Shown piece by piece: positions 52,758 through 62,450 of a stretch of 64,000 nt of DNA (position 1 is the stretch's first letter; each line of letters opens with the position of its first letter). This stretch comes from JAPOXR01 sp965221935 (lineage in GTDB: Bacteria; Pseudomonadota; Alphaproteobacteria; Rhodobacterales; Rhodobacteraceae), in assembly GCA_965221935.1 (NCBI GenBank), contig CBDCSZ010000035.1, positions 1-64,000 on the forward strand. Reading direction: 5' to 3'. The notes below the pieces were generated by a model. The model saw only the letters and a program-made list of their open reading frames with translations, ran no database searches and had not been told where the DNA came from. Made by a program: the position numbers and the translations under genes.

Positions 52758-53216
52758 TCAGTCTCGGTTCAGCTGGTGCCAGGCGAATCCTTTTCCGTCG
52801 CTGTAGAATGCGGCGACTCTGTCAACGCCCTCGGCGATATTTCGGCGCAGCAGCACCGCTCTGGCATCGCTGGATTCGATATCGGAGCCAATGGTCTCTG
52901 CGTCAAAACAGTCAAACCATTTGGGGGCAATCAATGGCGATGCGTTGGGATAGGCTTCACCGATGCTCGCGGTCACATTGCCGGGGTCGGTCCGGAAGCA
53001 CGCCCTGAATTTCAGCGGGCTTGATTCGCCCGCGATGCCCCGGATGTCGGTGACCCTGACTTCCCGCTCTCCCCCCGGGAGCATCAACAGCGGCCCGAAT
53101 CCGGCTTGAGCGCCAGCAAATTCCCTGTAGCCAGCGTCTGACTGAAGCATCCAAAGCGCCGCGCCTGCGGAAAGCACTGCGGTCAACAGCAGCGTGACCG
53201 CCCAGCGTCCGTTCAT
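52758..53216 (-). CDS. DUF6446-type membrane-anchored protein between glyQ and glyS
   Basis: 152 residues with a single N-terminal hydrophobic segment (WAVTLLLTAVLSAGAALWML) and a soluble part facing the periplasm (LKFRACFRTDPGNVTASIGE, NASPLIAPKWFDCFDAETIG). Two Cys (in FRACF and FDCFD) could pair. A protein of this size and look is a constant neighbour of glyQ/glyS in Rhodobacterales, where it is annotated DUF6446; the function is unknown. The start overlaps the glyQ stop (ATGA). Confidence 0.8.
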   Translation of the reverse strand: MNGRWAVTLLLTAVLSAGAALWMLQSDAGYREFAGAQAGFGPLLMLPGGEREVRVTDIRGIAGESSPLKFRACFRTDPGNVTASIGEAYPNASPLIAPKWFDCFDAETIGSDIESSDARAVLLRRNIAEGVDRVAAFYSDGKGFAWHQLNRD

Positions 53217-54169
53217 CCTGCTTCGATCCGCGCTGAACCACCGGCCATGCCGCCGTCAGGTGTTTGGAGATAAGCATCGGCACACAGTTTCGCGAGCGCC
53301 CGCACGCGCCCGATCAGGGCTTGCCGCTCGTTGACCGACACCAGCCCGCGCGCATCCATCAGATTGAACAAATGCGAAGCCTTGATGCATTGGTCATAGG
53401 CAGGCTGCACCATGATGATCCGCCGGCCGGTTCTGGGGTCGATATGCGGCTGCTGCAGGGCGCTCCGACAGGCCGTTTCGGCATCGCCGAAATGCCGCCG
53501 CGCCGCGTCGCCGTCGCAGACATCGAAATTCCAACGCGAATACTCCGCCTCCGGCTGCGCGAAGACATCGCCGTACAACAGCGGAAGCGGCGCCGACGGA
53601 TCGTTGAATGGCATCTCCATGACATGCTTCACGCCGAGGACATACATCGCCAGCCGCTCCAGCCCGTAGGTGATTTCAACAGGCACCACTGAACATTCAT
53701 GACCGCCAACCTGCTGGAAATAGGTGAACTGTGAGATTTCCATCCCGTCGCACCAGACTTCCCAGCCAAGGCCGGCGGCGCCCAGAGTCGGGCTTTCCCA
53801 GTCGTCTTCCACGAAGCGGATGTCATGCAGTTCAGTTTCGATGCCGACCGTCTTCAGCGAATGCAGGTAGGCGTCGCGGATATCATCCGGAGAGGGCTTA
53901 ATGATAACCTGGAATTGATAATAGTGCTGCAGCCGGTTCGGGTTTTCGCCGTACCTGCCGTCGACAGGCCGGCGCGAAGCCTGAACATAGGCCGCCGACC
54001 ACGGTTTCGGCCCCAGCGACCTCAGAGTTGTCGCCGGGTGAAAGGTTCCGGCGCCGACCTCCATGTCGTAGGGCTGCAGCAGCGCACAGCCGCCTTCAGC
54101 CCAATAGGATTGCAGCCGCAGAACAATTTCCTGGAAACTGCGCGGTTTGCCGCAAGGTGCGGTTGTCAT
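53213..54169 (-). CDS. glyQ: Glycyl-tRNA synthetase alpha subunit
   Basis: 318 residues from ATG 54,169. The class II signature residues appear in FQEIVLRLQSYWAEGGCALL, QPYDMEVGAGTFHPATTLRS, NPNRLQHYYQFQVIIKPSPD and GWEVWCDGMEISQFTYFQQV. The open frame extends 75 codons further upstream without conservation, and the ATG chosen matches the family start. A divergent promoter region of about 155 bases separates it from the next gene. Confidence 0.96.
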   Translation of the reverse strand: MTTAPCGKPRSFQEIVLRLQSYWAEGGCALLQPYDMEVGAGTFHPATTLRSLGPKPWSAAYVQASRRPVDGRYGENPNRLQHYYQFQVIIKPSPDDIRDAYLHSLKTVGIETELHDIRFVEDDWESPTLGAAGLGWEVWCDGMEISQFTYFQQVGGHECSVVPVEITYGLERLAMYVLGVKHVMEMPFNDPSAPLPLLYGDVFAQPEAEYSRWNFDVCDGDAARRHFGDAETACRSALQQPHIDPRTGRRIIMVQPAYDQCIKASHLFNLMDARGLVSVNERQALIGRVRALAKLCADAYLQTPDGGMAGGSARIEAG

Positions 54170-54324
54170 GAGTTTGTCGCCATCCGCCGAATGTGATCCC
54201 TCATAAAAAAGCGGCGATTGCTGGTCAATTGAAAGAGTGCGCGCCGCGTTTGGGCGCCTGCAAGCCTTGCCAAACAATTCGGTTAAAATTAACAGGTTCT
54301 TGGGCATTATACAGGCAGAGCGCA

Positions 54325-56016
54325 ATGAAAAGACTGTACGGGCAGGCGGTCGCTGCGGCGGTCGCAGTTTTTTTTGCGACCGCTTCGTCGGCAACGAATC
54401 CAGACCTTTCGACTCAAACCGGATCGCATCAAAGCGCTCATGCGGAGCTGCTGTCAGTTCAACACATTGCCGGCAATGCGTCCGGGGCGCTCGCTATTCA
54501 GGCGTCCGAACACCCCCGGTTGTCAGTTTCCGGTCAATTCACGGCAGGACAAACAACCCGGCTGACGCAATTGCTCTTTGAAGGCGGCGTCATCACGGAC
54601 ACCGGCGGCGCAGCCGGCGGCAATGTCCTGGTGGCACAGGCCGTCCCCGCCGCTGACGAGGCCGATGCCGGACAGCCTGCTGCCGAGAAAGAACCGGAAA
54701 TCAGCGCCCCGCAGCCGGTGAAGCCGGTTTTCGATGAAAGCGAGAAGTTGTCGGCGCAATACGCGCTGGCGTGGTTTGGAGACTATCACGGTGCGATTGA
54801 CGGGATTTTCGGCCGGGGCACCAGGGCCGCGGTGCGGAAATTTCAACGGCGAAACGGCATTGAATCCACCGGTGAGCTGACCCGCGGGCAATTCAACCTG
54901 TTGATTCACCAGCATAATTTGGAAATTGAAGAAACAGGCTTCAAGACAGTTGAGCACGAACCCGCGGGCATCAGTATCGGGATTCCAACAACCATGGTCG
55001 AGTTTGCGCGCACTGAAGTTCCCTTCATCTATTACGATCCGACCCCCGGAAACCGCCTACAGCTGTTTCTGATCAGCATGCCGGGAAGCCGCATAACGCT
55101 GGAAGCGCTTTACAGCCTGTTTCAGGGCTTCGAGTTCATGCCGGAAGGCGGCGACCGCTCGCTCGAACGGAATCGGTTTTCGCTGCAGGCCGCGAACGAG
55201 CAACTGACCGTTTACGCGGATGTCCGCCTTCATGAGCACCGCGTTAAGGGCTTTCTGCTGCTCTGGCATCCCGACTTCGATCCGCTGATGACACGCATAT
55301 CGCGATCGATGTCCATCGGTTTCGAGGAGTCGAGCGAATCGACATTCTCCATTCCAGTCGGCTCCGATCACACAGCGAGCAGTTCATTCTTCGCGGGCCT
55401 GAAGATTCCAAGGCCCAGGTCCCGCCACTCGGGCTTCTTCATTGACATGGCAGGAACTGTAGCCACGAGCAGTGTTGTCGCAGACCTCTGCCCGGACATT
55501 GTGCTCGCGCCAGATCAGAAAATGACTGTGGCGGCAGCGAGCTCTGCGGATGGCATCGCCCTTCTCACACCGGCTGAGGCGCAGGTCCCGCTCGCCCATG
55601 CGCGGTTTCAGCCCTCACCGATCAACAACGGCGCACAAATCACACTGTCCGGCTTTTCATTCGGGGGAGAGCTTGGGGCGCCCTCACAAAGCCGCGGGAA
55701 TTGGATTGGCAGGGATCCGAGGGCGGACGGCGCCGAAAGATACCTGGTCGACGTCGAATCCTATCCGGGAGATGTCGGCGGTCCAGTGCTCGACAAAACC
55801 GGCGCCGTCGTCGGAATGCTGCGGGAACAGGATATTGGGGGCAAAACTCTGCCCGACGGGGTTCAGCCCTTGACCCCTGCCCGAGCCATTGCCAGCCTCG
55901 CGGCGACCATCGCAAGGCCGGCGATATATGCCTTCAGCGGCGGCAAGCTGGATCCTGCGGACCTCAATCGGCTTGCGTCTGACATGACTGTCCTGATCGA
56001 CTGCTACGCAGAGTAG
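54325..56016 (+). CDS. Exported peptidoglycan-binding protein with trypsin-like domain lacking the catalytic triad
   Basis: 563 residues. The signal peptide is MKRLYGQAVAAAVAVFFATA. A peptidoglycan-binding type 1 domain lies at about residues 135-195 (AWFGDYHGAIDGIFGRGTRA, RKFQRRNGIESTGELTRGQF). The C-terminal third (from about 360) has a trypsin-like fold, but the Ser motif usually read GDSGGP is PGDVGGPVLDKTG, and the expected His region reads GTVATSSVVADLCP, so nucleophile and His are missing. It is probably a non-catalytic binding protein of the envelope. It is divergent from glyQ. Confidence 0.8.
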   Translation: MKRLYGQAVAAAVAVFFATASSATNPDLSTQTGSHQSAHAELLSVQHIAGNASGALAIQASEHPRLSVSGQFTAGQTTRLTQLLFEGGVITDTGGAAGGNVLVAQAVPAADEADAGQPAAEKEPEISAPQPVKPVFDESEKLSAQYALAWFGDYHGAIDGIFGRGTRAAVRKFQRRNGIESTGELTRGQFNLLIHQHNLEIEETGFKTVEHEPAGISIGIPTTMVEFARTEVPFIYYDPTPGNRLQLFLISMPGSRITLEALYSLFQGFEFMPEGGDRSLERNRFSLQAANEQLTVYADVRLHEHRVKGFLLLWHPDFDPLMTRISRSMSIGFEESSESTFSIPVGSDHTASSSFFAGLKIPRPRSRHSGFFIDMAGTVATSSVVADLCPDIVLAPDQKMTVAAASSADGIALLTPAEAQVPLAHARFQPSPINNGAQITLSGFSFGGELGAPSQSRGNWIGRDPRADGAERYLVDVESYPGDVGGPVLDKTGAVVGMLREQDIGGKTLPDGVQPLTPARAIASLAATIARPAIYAFSGGKLDPADLNRLASDMTVLIDCYAE

Positions 56017-56017
56017 G

Positions 56018-56797
56018 TCAAATCGACTCAACGTTGGCGTCGACGGCTATCGACTGGCCGGAAATGTTATTGCCGAGATCGGAAATGAGGAACGCGGTCA
56101 TTGCGGCGACATCAGTCGGCTCGACCATCCTCCGCAGCGAAACCGCCGAGACCAATGTGGATTCGATGTCGGCGGATGTCGTTTCCAGCGCCTCCGCCCG
56201 CGCGTCAATGACTTCCTGAATGCGCTTCCCCCTGACCATTCCCGGCAGCAGCGCGTTGACGCGGATATTGGCCGGACCGAGTTCCTTTGCCCAACATTGA
56301 GTCAGGCCAATCACACCAAACTTCACTGCCGAATATGGCGTCCGAAGGGCGAAGGCGAGCTTGCCGACCACAGAGGACATATTGACGATGGCGCCGCCGC
56401 CGGCCTCGCGCAGCATGCCGACCGACGACCGCGCGCAAAGGAACTGACCGGTCAGACCGACATTAACGCATCTTTGCCAGTCAGCGGCGGAGACGTCCTC
56501 GAGACTTGCCGTGGGTCCGGCGATTCCGGCATTATTGACCAATGCGTCCAAGCCGCCGAACGCGTCCGCCACTTTGCTGAAAAATCCGGCAACGTGGTCT
56601 TCGTCGCTGACATCCGCAACGGAAACCGACACTCCGGGAAGGTCGCTGGCGGCCTTACTGACAGCCGACGGATCTATATCGCAGACGGCGACTTCGCAAC
56701 CGGCCTCGTCCAGCATCCGCGCGATTTCGAAACCGATGCCCGACGCCGCACCGGTCACTGCGACCCGTTTCCCGGCCAGACCTGGCAACTGCAGCAT
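56018..56797 (-). CDS. Short-chain dehydrogenase/reductase
   Basis: 259 residues from ATG 56,797, which follows GGGGAAGGAG. The NAD(P)-binding motif is VTGAASGIGFEIARML, the structural motif NNAG is in LVNNAGIAGPTASLE, the catalytic Ser in IVNMSSVVGKLAFALR and the YxxxK in PYSAVKFGVIGL. The acidic residue in AVCDIDPSAV suggests NAD rather than NADP. The substrate is unknown. It converges with the peptidoglycan-binding protein gene. Confidence 0.92.
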   Translation of the reverse strand: MLQLPGLAGKRVAVTGAASGIGFEIARMLDEAGCEVAVCDIDPSAVSKAASDLPGVSVSVADVSDEDHVAGFFSKVADAFGGLDALVNNAGIAGPTASLEDVSAADWQRCVNVGLTGQFLCARSSVGMLREAGGGAIVNMSSVVGKLAFALRTPYSAVKFGVIGLTQCWAKELGPANIRVNALLPGMVRGKRIQEVIDARAEALETTSADIESTLVSAVSLRRMVEPTDVAAMTAFLISDLGNNISGQSIAVDANVESI

Positions 56798-57630
56798 TTG
56801 TTTCTCCTTCCCCGAATTCAGTTCCGCGGCGATCCAGTCCGGGTCACCTTGCCAGCAATGACACACACGGCCGATGCCAAAGCGGCGCAAGTCAACATTT
56901 CGCGAAATTGACAAGTTTTTTCGGCGATGGACCGGTAAGCCGGCATCGCCGCGCTGCCGCCCGGGCGTCAGCCACACGGCGGAAGTAAACGCGATGAGCC
57001 GTCTTCACGGCGGTGTGCGCCGTTCTATCGACAATGATCGGGGCTTGGTGTCGGGGCGGGCAATTGCCTGCCGCGCATTCCAGACAACCTGCCCGCCAAT
57101 GGTTGGACCCGATACGCTGCTCTCATTTTCGGCAGTTTGTTCTGGCCGCCGCACCCCTGGCATTCGTCCAGATGGAAGCGCCTTCCGCTCTTGCTCAGAC
57201 CGAATTGCCCGCGAGCGAGTCCGTGTCTTTTCCTGATGAAACAGCGGCAATGGAATTGGCCGTTGTCACATTTGTCGTAAGCGGGTCTTTGGTGAACCGG
57301 GTGACAACGGGTTCCGCCGATGTCGCGCCATTGTGGACGCAGCGCATTGTCAGCGTTCAGCCACCGGACCATGGCCCATGCCCCAAACCAATCGATCTCA
57401 ATCTGTATGTTCGCCATTTATTCGCTTAATGTTTCACATGAAACATTCCGATCAGTCCCGGCAAGAGATTTGAGATTTCACATTCACGGGAGGTTTGTTT
57501 CTGACACGGCGAGACCTCGATGCCTGCCGGCAGCTGCGCAAAGAATGCCGGTTTGGTCAAAACGCCCGCACGGACAGCCAATTTGCCGCAGTCAAAATTG
57601 GCTGCCCACCGCCTTGGCCCATCTTTAACA
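56798..57630. other. Long intergenic region with a parS-like palindrome
   Basis: About 830 bases. A plus-strand frame (57,013-57,429) contains a hydrophobic stretch (FVLAAAPLAFVQ) that could be a signal peptide followed by PSALAQTELPASESVSF; I cannot confirm it as a gene. A second frame through 57,428 reads LNVSHETF, like the start of RsmG (NVSRET), but nothing after it fits RsmG. The region ends at the IS1634 left terminus. Confidence 0.4.
57428..57447. promoter_or_regulatory. parS-like centromere site
   Basis: AATGTTTCACATGAAACATT is a 20-base palindrome with a mismatch only in the central pair. It differs in a single base from the general bacterial parS consensus TGTTTCACGTGAAACA. ParB binds such sites near the replication origin. 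Binding is inferred from the sequence only. Confidence 0.6.
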
Positions 57631-59630
57631 TTGTAGTGCGTAACGCGTTGATTTCAAACGGGTAAAAAATCCGAATGGCACTACAATCCGGAGAGGCGGC
57701 CGTTTCGGGCCGCCGCCACGAATTGCCGGAATCGGTTCAGACGATGGTCTTGGCGAGGTTCCTGGGCGGCGGCGCGAGGCCCGTCGCCCGGTAGATCTCC
57801 GCCTGTTCGGGGGAGGCGGATGCGGTCTTGCGGACATGCAGGGTCCTGCCGTCACGGCGCCTGAAGCTGGTTGTCGTGCGCTGCAGTGTCGCAAGCGTCT
57901 GGCGCACCGTCGTCCAGCTGTCGTGGATGTTTGCCGCTTTCATGGGTCTGCGCAGTGTCTGGACTGCCTGATAGGCGAGGACTGAGATGAACAGGTGAGC
58001 GTCGGCGCGCCCCTGTTTGTGATGGAAGATCGGACGCAGGCCGAGCTCGGATTTCAACGAGCGGAACACGGCTTCGGCGTCGGTGAGGGTCGCGCAGGTC
58101 TGCCACATGGTCTCTGCCGGCCAGTCGAGGATGTTGCTGCGCAGACAGCAGACCCCGGGGTGGGTCAGCATGGAATTGTCGGCGGGATTGAGGTTCCAGG
58201 TGATGGCTGTTGCCTTGGTTCCGGCGCTGTCGGGAGTGACGGTGATCTCGTAATGCCGGGCGACCCGCGCGTTTTCCTTTGCAAGCCGCCCGATCCGGCG
58301 CTGGATGTCGTCAAGCTTCTTGCGGGTCCTGGGGCGGGAGAGGCCGTCATGCAGTTTCTTCAGGCCGTCTTCGAGACGTGTCCTGAAACGATTGATGATG
58401 CCGCGTTCCTTTTCCGCCCGGGCTTCGGAAAGGCACCGCAGCCAGGACTCCTTGTATTCCGTGCCGTCCTCTTCCTCGCGGGTGACGGATTCCTTGTAGA
58501 TGGCGACCTTGTCGCATGACGCGGTCGTGATTGCCCTGGCCTCGTCGGAATCGAAGACCCGCTTGGTGGTGCGTGAGACCACGGGACAGCGATAGGCGCT
58601 GGCGCGCAGCCACCGCAGGTTGTCCTCGGTCGCGATGCCGCCGTCCATGATGACGACCGCGCCTTCCGGAGCGCCGAGGCTGGTGAGCATGTGCGTGAGT
58701 GTCCTGTGTTCGGTGACATTGCCGGCAAACACCCGGCTGCGCCGGACAAAGCCGCTGGCATCGAGAACCAGGCCAAGCGAAAGCAGCGGGCAGTCGCTGC
58801 GCCGTTCCTTCGAATGCCCGCGCCGCGCCTTGGGCTGGATTGGCGCCCGGCCTTCATAGAACGTGTTGGTGAGATCGCACAGCGCGATCGTCGGCTTGAG
58901 GTCGAACAGGGACCGGGCCCGGGCGAAGAGGTGATCCTCGATGCTGTCCTGATGGGCAAGGAGCAGATCCGAGGCGCGGTGGAGCGCCATGTCGCTCAGA
59001 GCGCCGAAATCGATCCCGAGCATCTCGCCGAGGGCGCTGTGCCGGCGCAGCCAGAAGTTGGTCGCCCGCTCCGAGTTCGGCGCGGCCATGCGCGCGACAA
59101 TGGCCGCCAGGGCGCAGCAGCGCTGGCGGCGGTTGAAACCGAGACCGTCGAACAATGCCGGCAGGCCGAGACCGGACAGCGCCTCGAGCCCGGCATGCTC
59201 GACACCGACCGAGCGCCCGTCGCTGTCGCTGGCGGAATTGACATCAACACTCTGCCAGTCCCGCTTCGCGCCTTCCCCGCCGCTGTCTTTCCCGCGGCCA
59301 ATCAGCAGGGCGGAGATTCTGCGGGCCTCGGCCTCGATCCCCGGATCGGGATCGGCGAGGCCGAGGGTGGTCTGTCCGGTGAGATGATCCGAGATGCGTC
59401 GGCACAGGTCCGGCCAGTGCCCGCGCCCGATTGCAAAATGGCGCCCGAGATTGAGAAGGGTGCGCTGACGGATCCTGTCCCCCTCGCGGCGGTTCTCGAC
59501 CAGGCGGAAGGTGATGTGGTCGCTGCCGTCGCTGGCGGTGCCGGTCTTGGTCTGTCGAATGAACATGCGCCAGCTATGGCAGAAGGGGTCCCCCGCTGCA
59601 AGGCATTACTCCAAAAACATGGCACTACAA
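57631..59630 (-). mobile_element. IS1634-type element, 2.0 kb
   Basis: TTGTAGTGC at 57,631 and its inverse GCACTACAA ending at 59,630 mark likely termini. No identical flanking duplication is visible (TAACA at left, ACGAT at right). A second inverse copy of the terminus (GGCACTACAA, 57,677-57,686) lies 46 bases inside the left end. The element carries one intact transposase gene. Confidence 0.7.
57737..59566 (-). CDS. IS1634-family transposase
   Basis: An intact protein of 609 residues, normal for this IS4-related family. MFIRQTKTGTASDGSDHITF is the characteristic start. Catalytic residues lie in TIALCDLTNTFYEGRAPI (first Asp), VVIMDGGIATEDNLRWLRAS (second Asp) and AEAVFRSLKSELGLRPIFHH (Glu); HKQGRADAHLFISVLAYQAV is the family's C-terminal signature. 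The frame has no damage. Confidence 0.92.
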   Translation of the reverse strand: MFIRQTKTGTASDGSDHITFRLVENRREGDRIRQRTLLNLGRHFAIGRGHWPDLCRRISDHLTGQTTLGLADPDPGIEAEARRISALLIGRGKDSGGEGAKRDWQSVDVNSASDSDGRSVGVEHAGLEALSGLGLPALFDGLGFNRRQRCCALAAIVARMAAPNSERATNFWLRRHSALGEMLGIDFGALSDMALHRASDLLLAHQDSIEDHLFARARSLFDLKPTIALCDLTNTFYEGRAPIQPKARRGHSKERRSDCPLLSLGLVLDASGFVRRSRVFAGNVTEHRTLTHMLTSLGAPEGAVVIMDGGIATEDNLRWLRASAYRCPVVSRTTKRVFDSDEARAITTASCDKVAIYKESVTREEEDGTEYKESWLRCLSEARAEKERGIINRFRTRLEDGLKKLHDGLSRPRTRKKLDDIQRRIGRLAKENARVARHYEITVTPDSAGTKATAITWNLNPADNSMLTHPGVCCLRSNILDWPAETMWQTCATLTDAEAVFRSLKSELGLRPIFHHKQGRADAHLFISVLAYQAVQTLRRPMKAANIHDSWTTVRQTLATLQRTTTSFRRRDGRTLHVRKTASASPEQAEIYRATGLAPPPRNLAKTIV

Positions 59631-60777
59631 ACGATTCCTGAAACATCAAATCACAATAAATCAATGAGTTGCGAATCGAACACCGTCAAATCGACCTCAA
59701 ATCCAACGCAGAAATGTTAAAGATGGGTTGGAACGAGCGGTGCCCTGCATCGACCGAAGAATCCGGTCTCCGACTCCCAGACATGACTGCAATTGAGCGT
59801 CCAGGCGAAACTGCCGCCCTGATTGTCGCGCTGTAACGTCCATCGGAGCGCGACCATACGATGATCGAGGCCCAGCGGCAACCGGCGGGATACGCGTGCC
59901 AGGATCCTCCGAATTCCATTCCAGGCCATTCCGGAGGTCTGAACCGGCCGGTTTCCGGCGTTTCACCTGGAACCCCGTTTTCCTGTCCGCAGAGCAGTGG
60001 GGACCGGTTTTGCGGCCTCAGGGTCATCCAGGCGGCGTTTCGTCCACGGAGCGGGCGCTGTGAAGGGGGATTTCAGGAGTCGGTAGGTTCGGCCGGATTT
60101 CCGTGTTCGGGTTTTCCAGCGTCTGTGGTGTCCCGATATGTGCAGGTTTGTGGACGATTGCCGGGTTTGCTGGCACAAAGGCACACGAGGCGGCATAGCC
60201 AACGGCAGATTGTCCACTCCTGACAAGGGTCTGGCCTGCTCTGGCGTCCCCGAAACCGAGGCGGCTTCAGGCCGCCCGTTTCAGGGGGAGGATTCCAAGG
60301 GCGTCGCGGAGCTTCTCGTCGGAGAAGTCGTATTCGCCGGGCATGTTGACGTGCGCCCTCGCGGGGACTCCCGACGGCGACGGCGCAGGTGAACCGGTTC
60401 GCCAGCTCGACCTTGGCGGTTCCCATGATGTCTAAGCCTGTCCGCGGCGCAGATTTTCAAAGGCGCCGGCGGCACGTGTCAAAAGCCTTTGCGAGATTGG
60501 GAAATCTCCGTTTCCTGCGCCGGTGTGGAAGCCTTACCGGCAGCAGTCAAGGCAAGTTCGAGGACACCTTTCCCTAGGCGCACAGCTTCTGGCTGCAAAT
60601 CCACAGCAACAGGCGAGTCATATCAGCGATCCAAGAGGCGCCGGCATGCGTCTGCCCTTGCCGGCCGGTGCCTCATGACACAACGCGCCGCCACCGGTCG
60701 GAGCGCCGGAAACCAAGCCTGTCCAGAATCGCTGAGACCAGGATTGTCCGGTTAATGCAAGGGCGCCCGAATTCCAG
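59631..60777. other. Decayed intergenic DNA between two IS elements
   Basis: About 1.1 kb without an intact gene. The minus strand at 60,273-60,360 reads a protein-like end (NMPGEYDFSDEKLRDALGIL, then PLKRAA-stop), with upstream homologous-looking sequence (AKVELANRFTCAVAV) in another frame, so a decayed gene is likely; I do not recognise it. The rest has only short open frames. Confidence 0.45.
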
Positions 60778-62416
60778 CAGTAATTCCAATTATGCGTTCA
60801 CATCGGTTTTTTCTTCATTTTCGGCTGCGTTTCCGGGCGGATTTCTACTGTGTTTCGGCGGAAGGGGCGGGGCTGCCGGTTCCGGTTACGGAGGCTTTTC
60901 CGGCAGCTCGCCGGTGATGATTGTCCGCATCACGGCGTCCCAGTCGTCGTGCACGACGTAGACGGTCAGGAACTTCAGGTTGTCAAGAAGCCGGTAGCGG
61001 GCGGCGAGCTTTGCCCGGGCCTCCTGCCAGCTTTCGCAGACCAGGTCGCAGGCGCTCTGCATCAGGAACGCGATCAGGTTGAAGGTCGCCAGCAGGCTGG
61101 CCAGGGTTTCCTTGCCGTGCCCGAAGTTGTGCTCGAGATGGTAGCCGTCCTTGAGAGCCTTGAAGGTGTTGTTCTCCACTTTCCACCGGGCCCGGGCGCA
61201 GTCGGCCAGTTCGGCGACGCTGTCCGGGCCGACCGGGAGGTCGGTGGCGAAGCTGTTGCGGCAGAGCTGCTGTTCTGACGGCGATGTGATGGTGACTTCG
61301 AACCAGTTGACTTCCAGCGCGTCCTTTCCGTCACGGATCGGCAGACCGCTCATCCAGCGGTAGCGCAGCTGGCGCTTTTTCTTTTTCCGGCCCTCGGTCC
61401 GGGTCAGACAGCCGGTCTCAACCCCTTGAATATACTCGTAAAGCGTTGTGTGCGAGCTCGGCTTGCAGGTCAGGATGAAGCTTCCGCCGGCGGCCAGCAC
61501 GGCCTCGCAGAGCGGCTGGCGGCAGTAGAGGTCGTCGCCGAGATAAACCGGTCTGAGCCGGGCCAGGCCGGATCCGGTCCGCCGCAGCCAGCGCTTGGCG
61601 GCGTTGATCTCGCAGTCCTGTTTCTCAGCCCCGTCCTGCGGGCGGATGAACTCCGGCGGCAGCGGCAGGAGGCGCGAGGTTCCCGGGGCGACGATGCTGG
61701 CGCCGAGCACGGCGTGGAAGTTCTGTGTCCGCCCGTCCGCCAGTTTCCGCTGCGAGCAGTTCCGGCAGCCGATGCTGCAGGAGGTGAAATACTCGGTGCC
61801 GTCAAGGGCGATCAGCAGCCGCCCGTCAAGCCGGCGCAGCTGGTCAAGGGCGCCCTGGCGGTCCAGCTGGTCGACGGTCCGGGTGAAGATGGAATCGAAG
61901 CGCTCCGGCGGCACGCCGTCGAGCACGCTGCGGATGTGGCTGTCGGTCGGCAGCCGGTCAATGCCGAACAGGGTCCGGGCGTTGGACCGTCCCTGGCGGG
62001 ACTGGAGCTGCGCCTGCGCCGCCAGGAAGGACGGGCACTGCAGGAAGAAGACGGCGAAGGCCGCCATTCCGATGTCGGCCATCTCCAGGCGGGCGTTGGC
62101 GCCGGTCCTGCGGTCCGGGGCGGATGCGCAGAGTTCGCGCATGTCGGCGATGTATCCGGCCAGCGGGGACATGGCGCCGCATTATGCACATATCAAAAAT
62201 TTGTACAAATGTAAGCAAAAACAATAACTTACATGTCTTCTCCGCGCCTTTTCCCCAGGAGCCGGCGGCCGGAGCGGCGTCGGCGGCAGGTGATTCGCCC
62301 GCCGCCGGGGAACCGCCGGCGCGCAGCCGCCTGCGGCGGAAAAAAATTCCCCCGGGCCAAAAAACCGTTGTGATACAACACGTTAAAAACTCAAAAATCC
62401 AAAATTAGAATTACTG
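60778..62416 (-). mobile_element. Intact 1,639-bp IS with 9-bp target duplication (copy 2)
   Basis: The element begins CAGTAATTCCAATTA and ends TTAGAATTACTG, exactly as copy 1. GAATTCCAG flanks it on both sides (60,769-60,777 and 62,417-62,425). The two copies differ at scattered bases in the coding part and in the right-hand leader. The insertion is 34 bases past the end of the oligopeptide-binding protein gene. Confidence 0.94.
60886..62172 (-). CDS. DDE transposase of the 1,639-bp IS (copy 2)
   Basis: 428 residues, intact, with the same catalytic motifs as copy 1 (LLIALDGTEYFTS, RPVYLGDDLYCRQP, RWKVENNTFKALKDGYHLEH). Differences cluster around residues 285-320 (KKKRQLRYRWMSGLPIRD against KNKRRLRCRWMNGLPIRG) and SPSEQQL against SPSGKRL. 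Confidence 0.9.
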   Translation of the reverse strand: MSPLAGYIADMRELCASAPDRRTGANARLEMADIGMAAFAVFFLQCPSFLAAQAQLQSRQGRSNARTLFGIDRLPTDSHIRSVLDGVPPERFDSIFTRTVDQLDRQGALDQLRRLDGRLLIALDGTEYFTSCSIGCRNCSQRKLADGRTQNFHAVLGASIVAPGTSRLLPLPPEFIRPQDGAEKQDCEINAAKRWLRRTGSGLARLRPVYLGDDLYCRQPLCEAVLAAGGSFILTCKPSSHTTLYEYIQGVETGCLTRTEGRKKKKRQLRYRWMSGLPIRDGKDALEVNWFEVTITSPSEQQLCRNSFATDLPVGPDSVAELADCARARWKVENNTFKALKDGYHLEHNFGHGKETLASLLATFNLIAFLMQSACDLVCESWQEARAKLAARYRLLDNLKFLTVYVVHDDWDAVMRTIITGELPEKPP

Positions 62417-62450
62417 GAATTCCAGGCGCCCCTGCCAACTGGTTATCGGG

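Noticed and set aside
57320..57628. A remnant of rsmG, because of LNVSHETF
   Set aside because: Only the codons formed by the parS-like palindrome match; the sequence after it has no RsmG motif.
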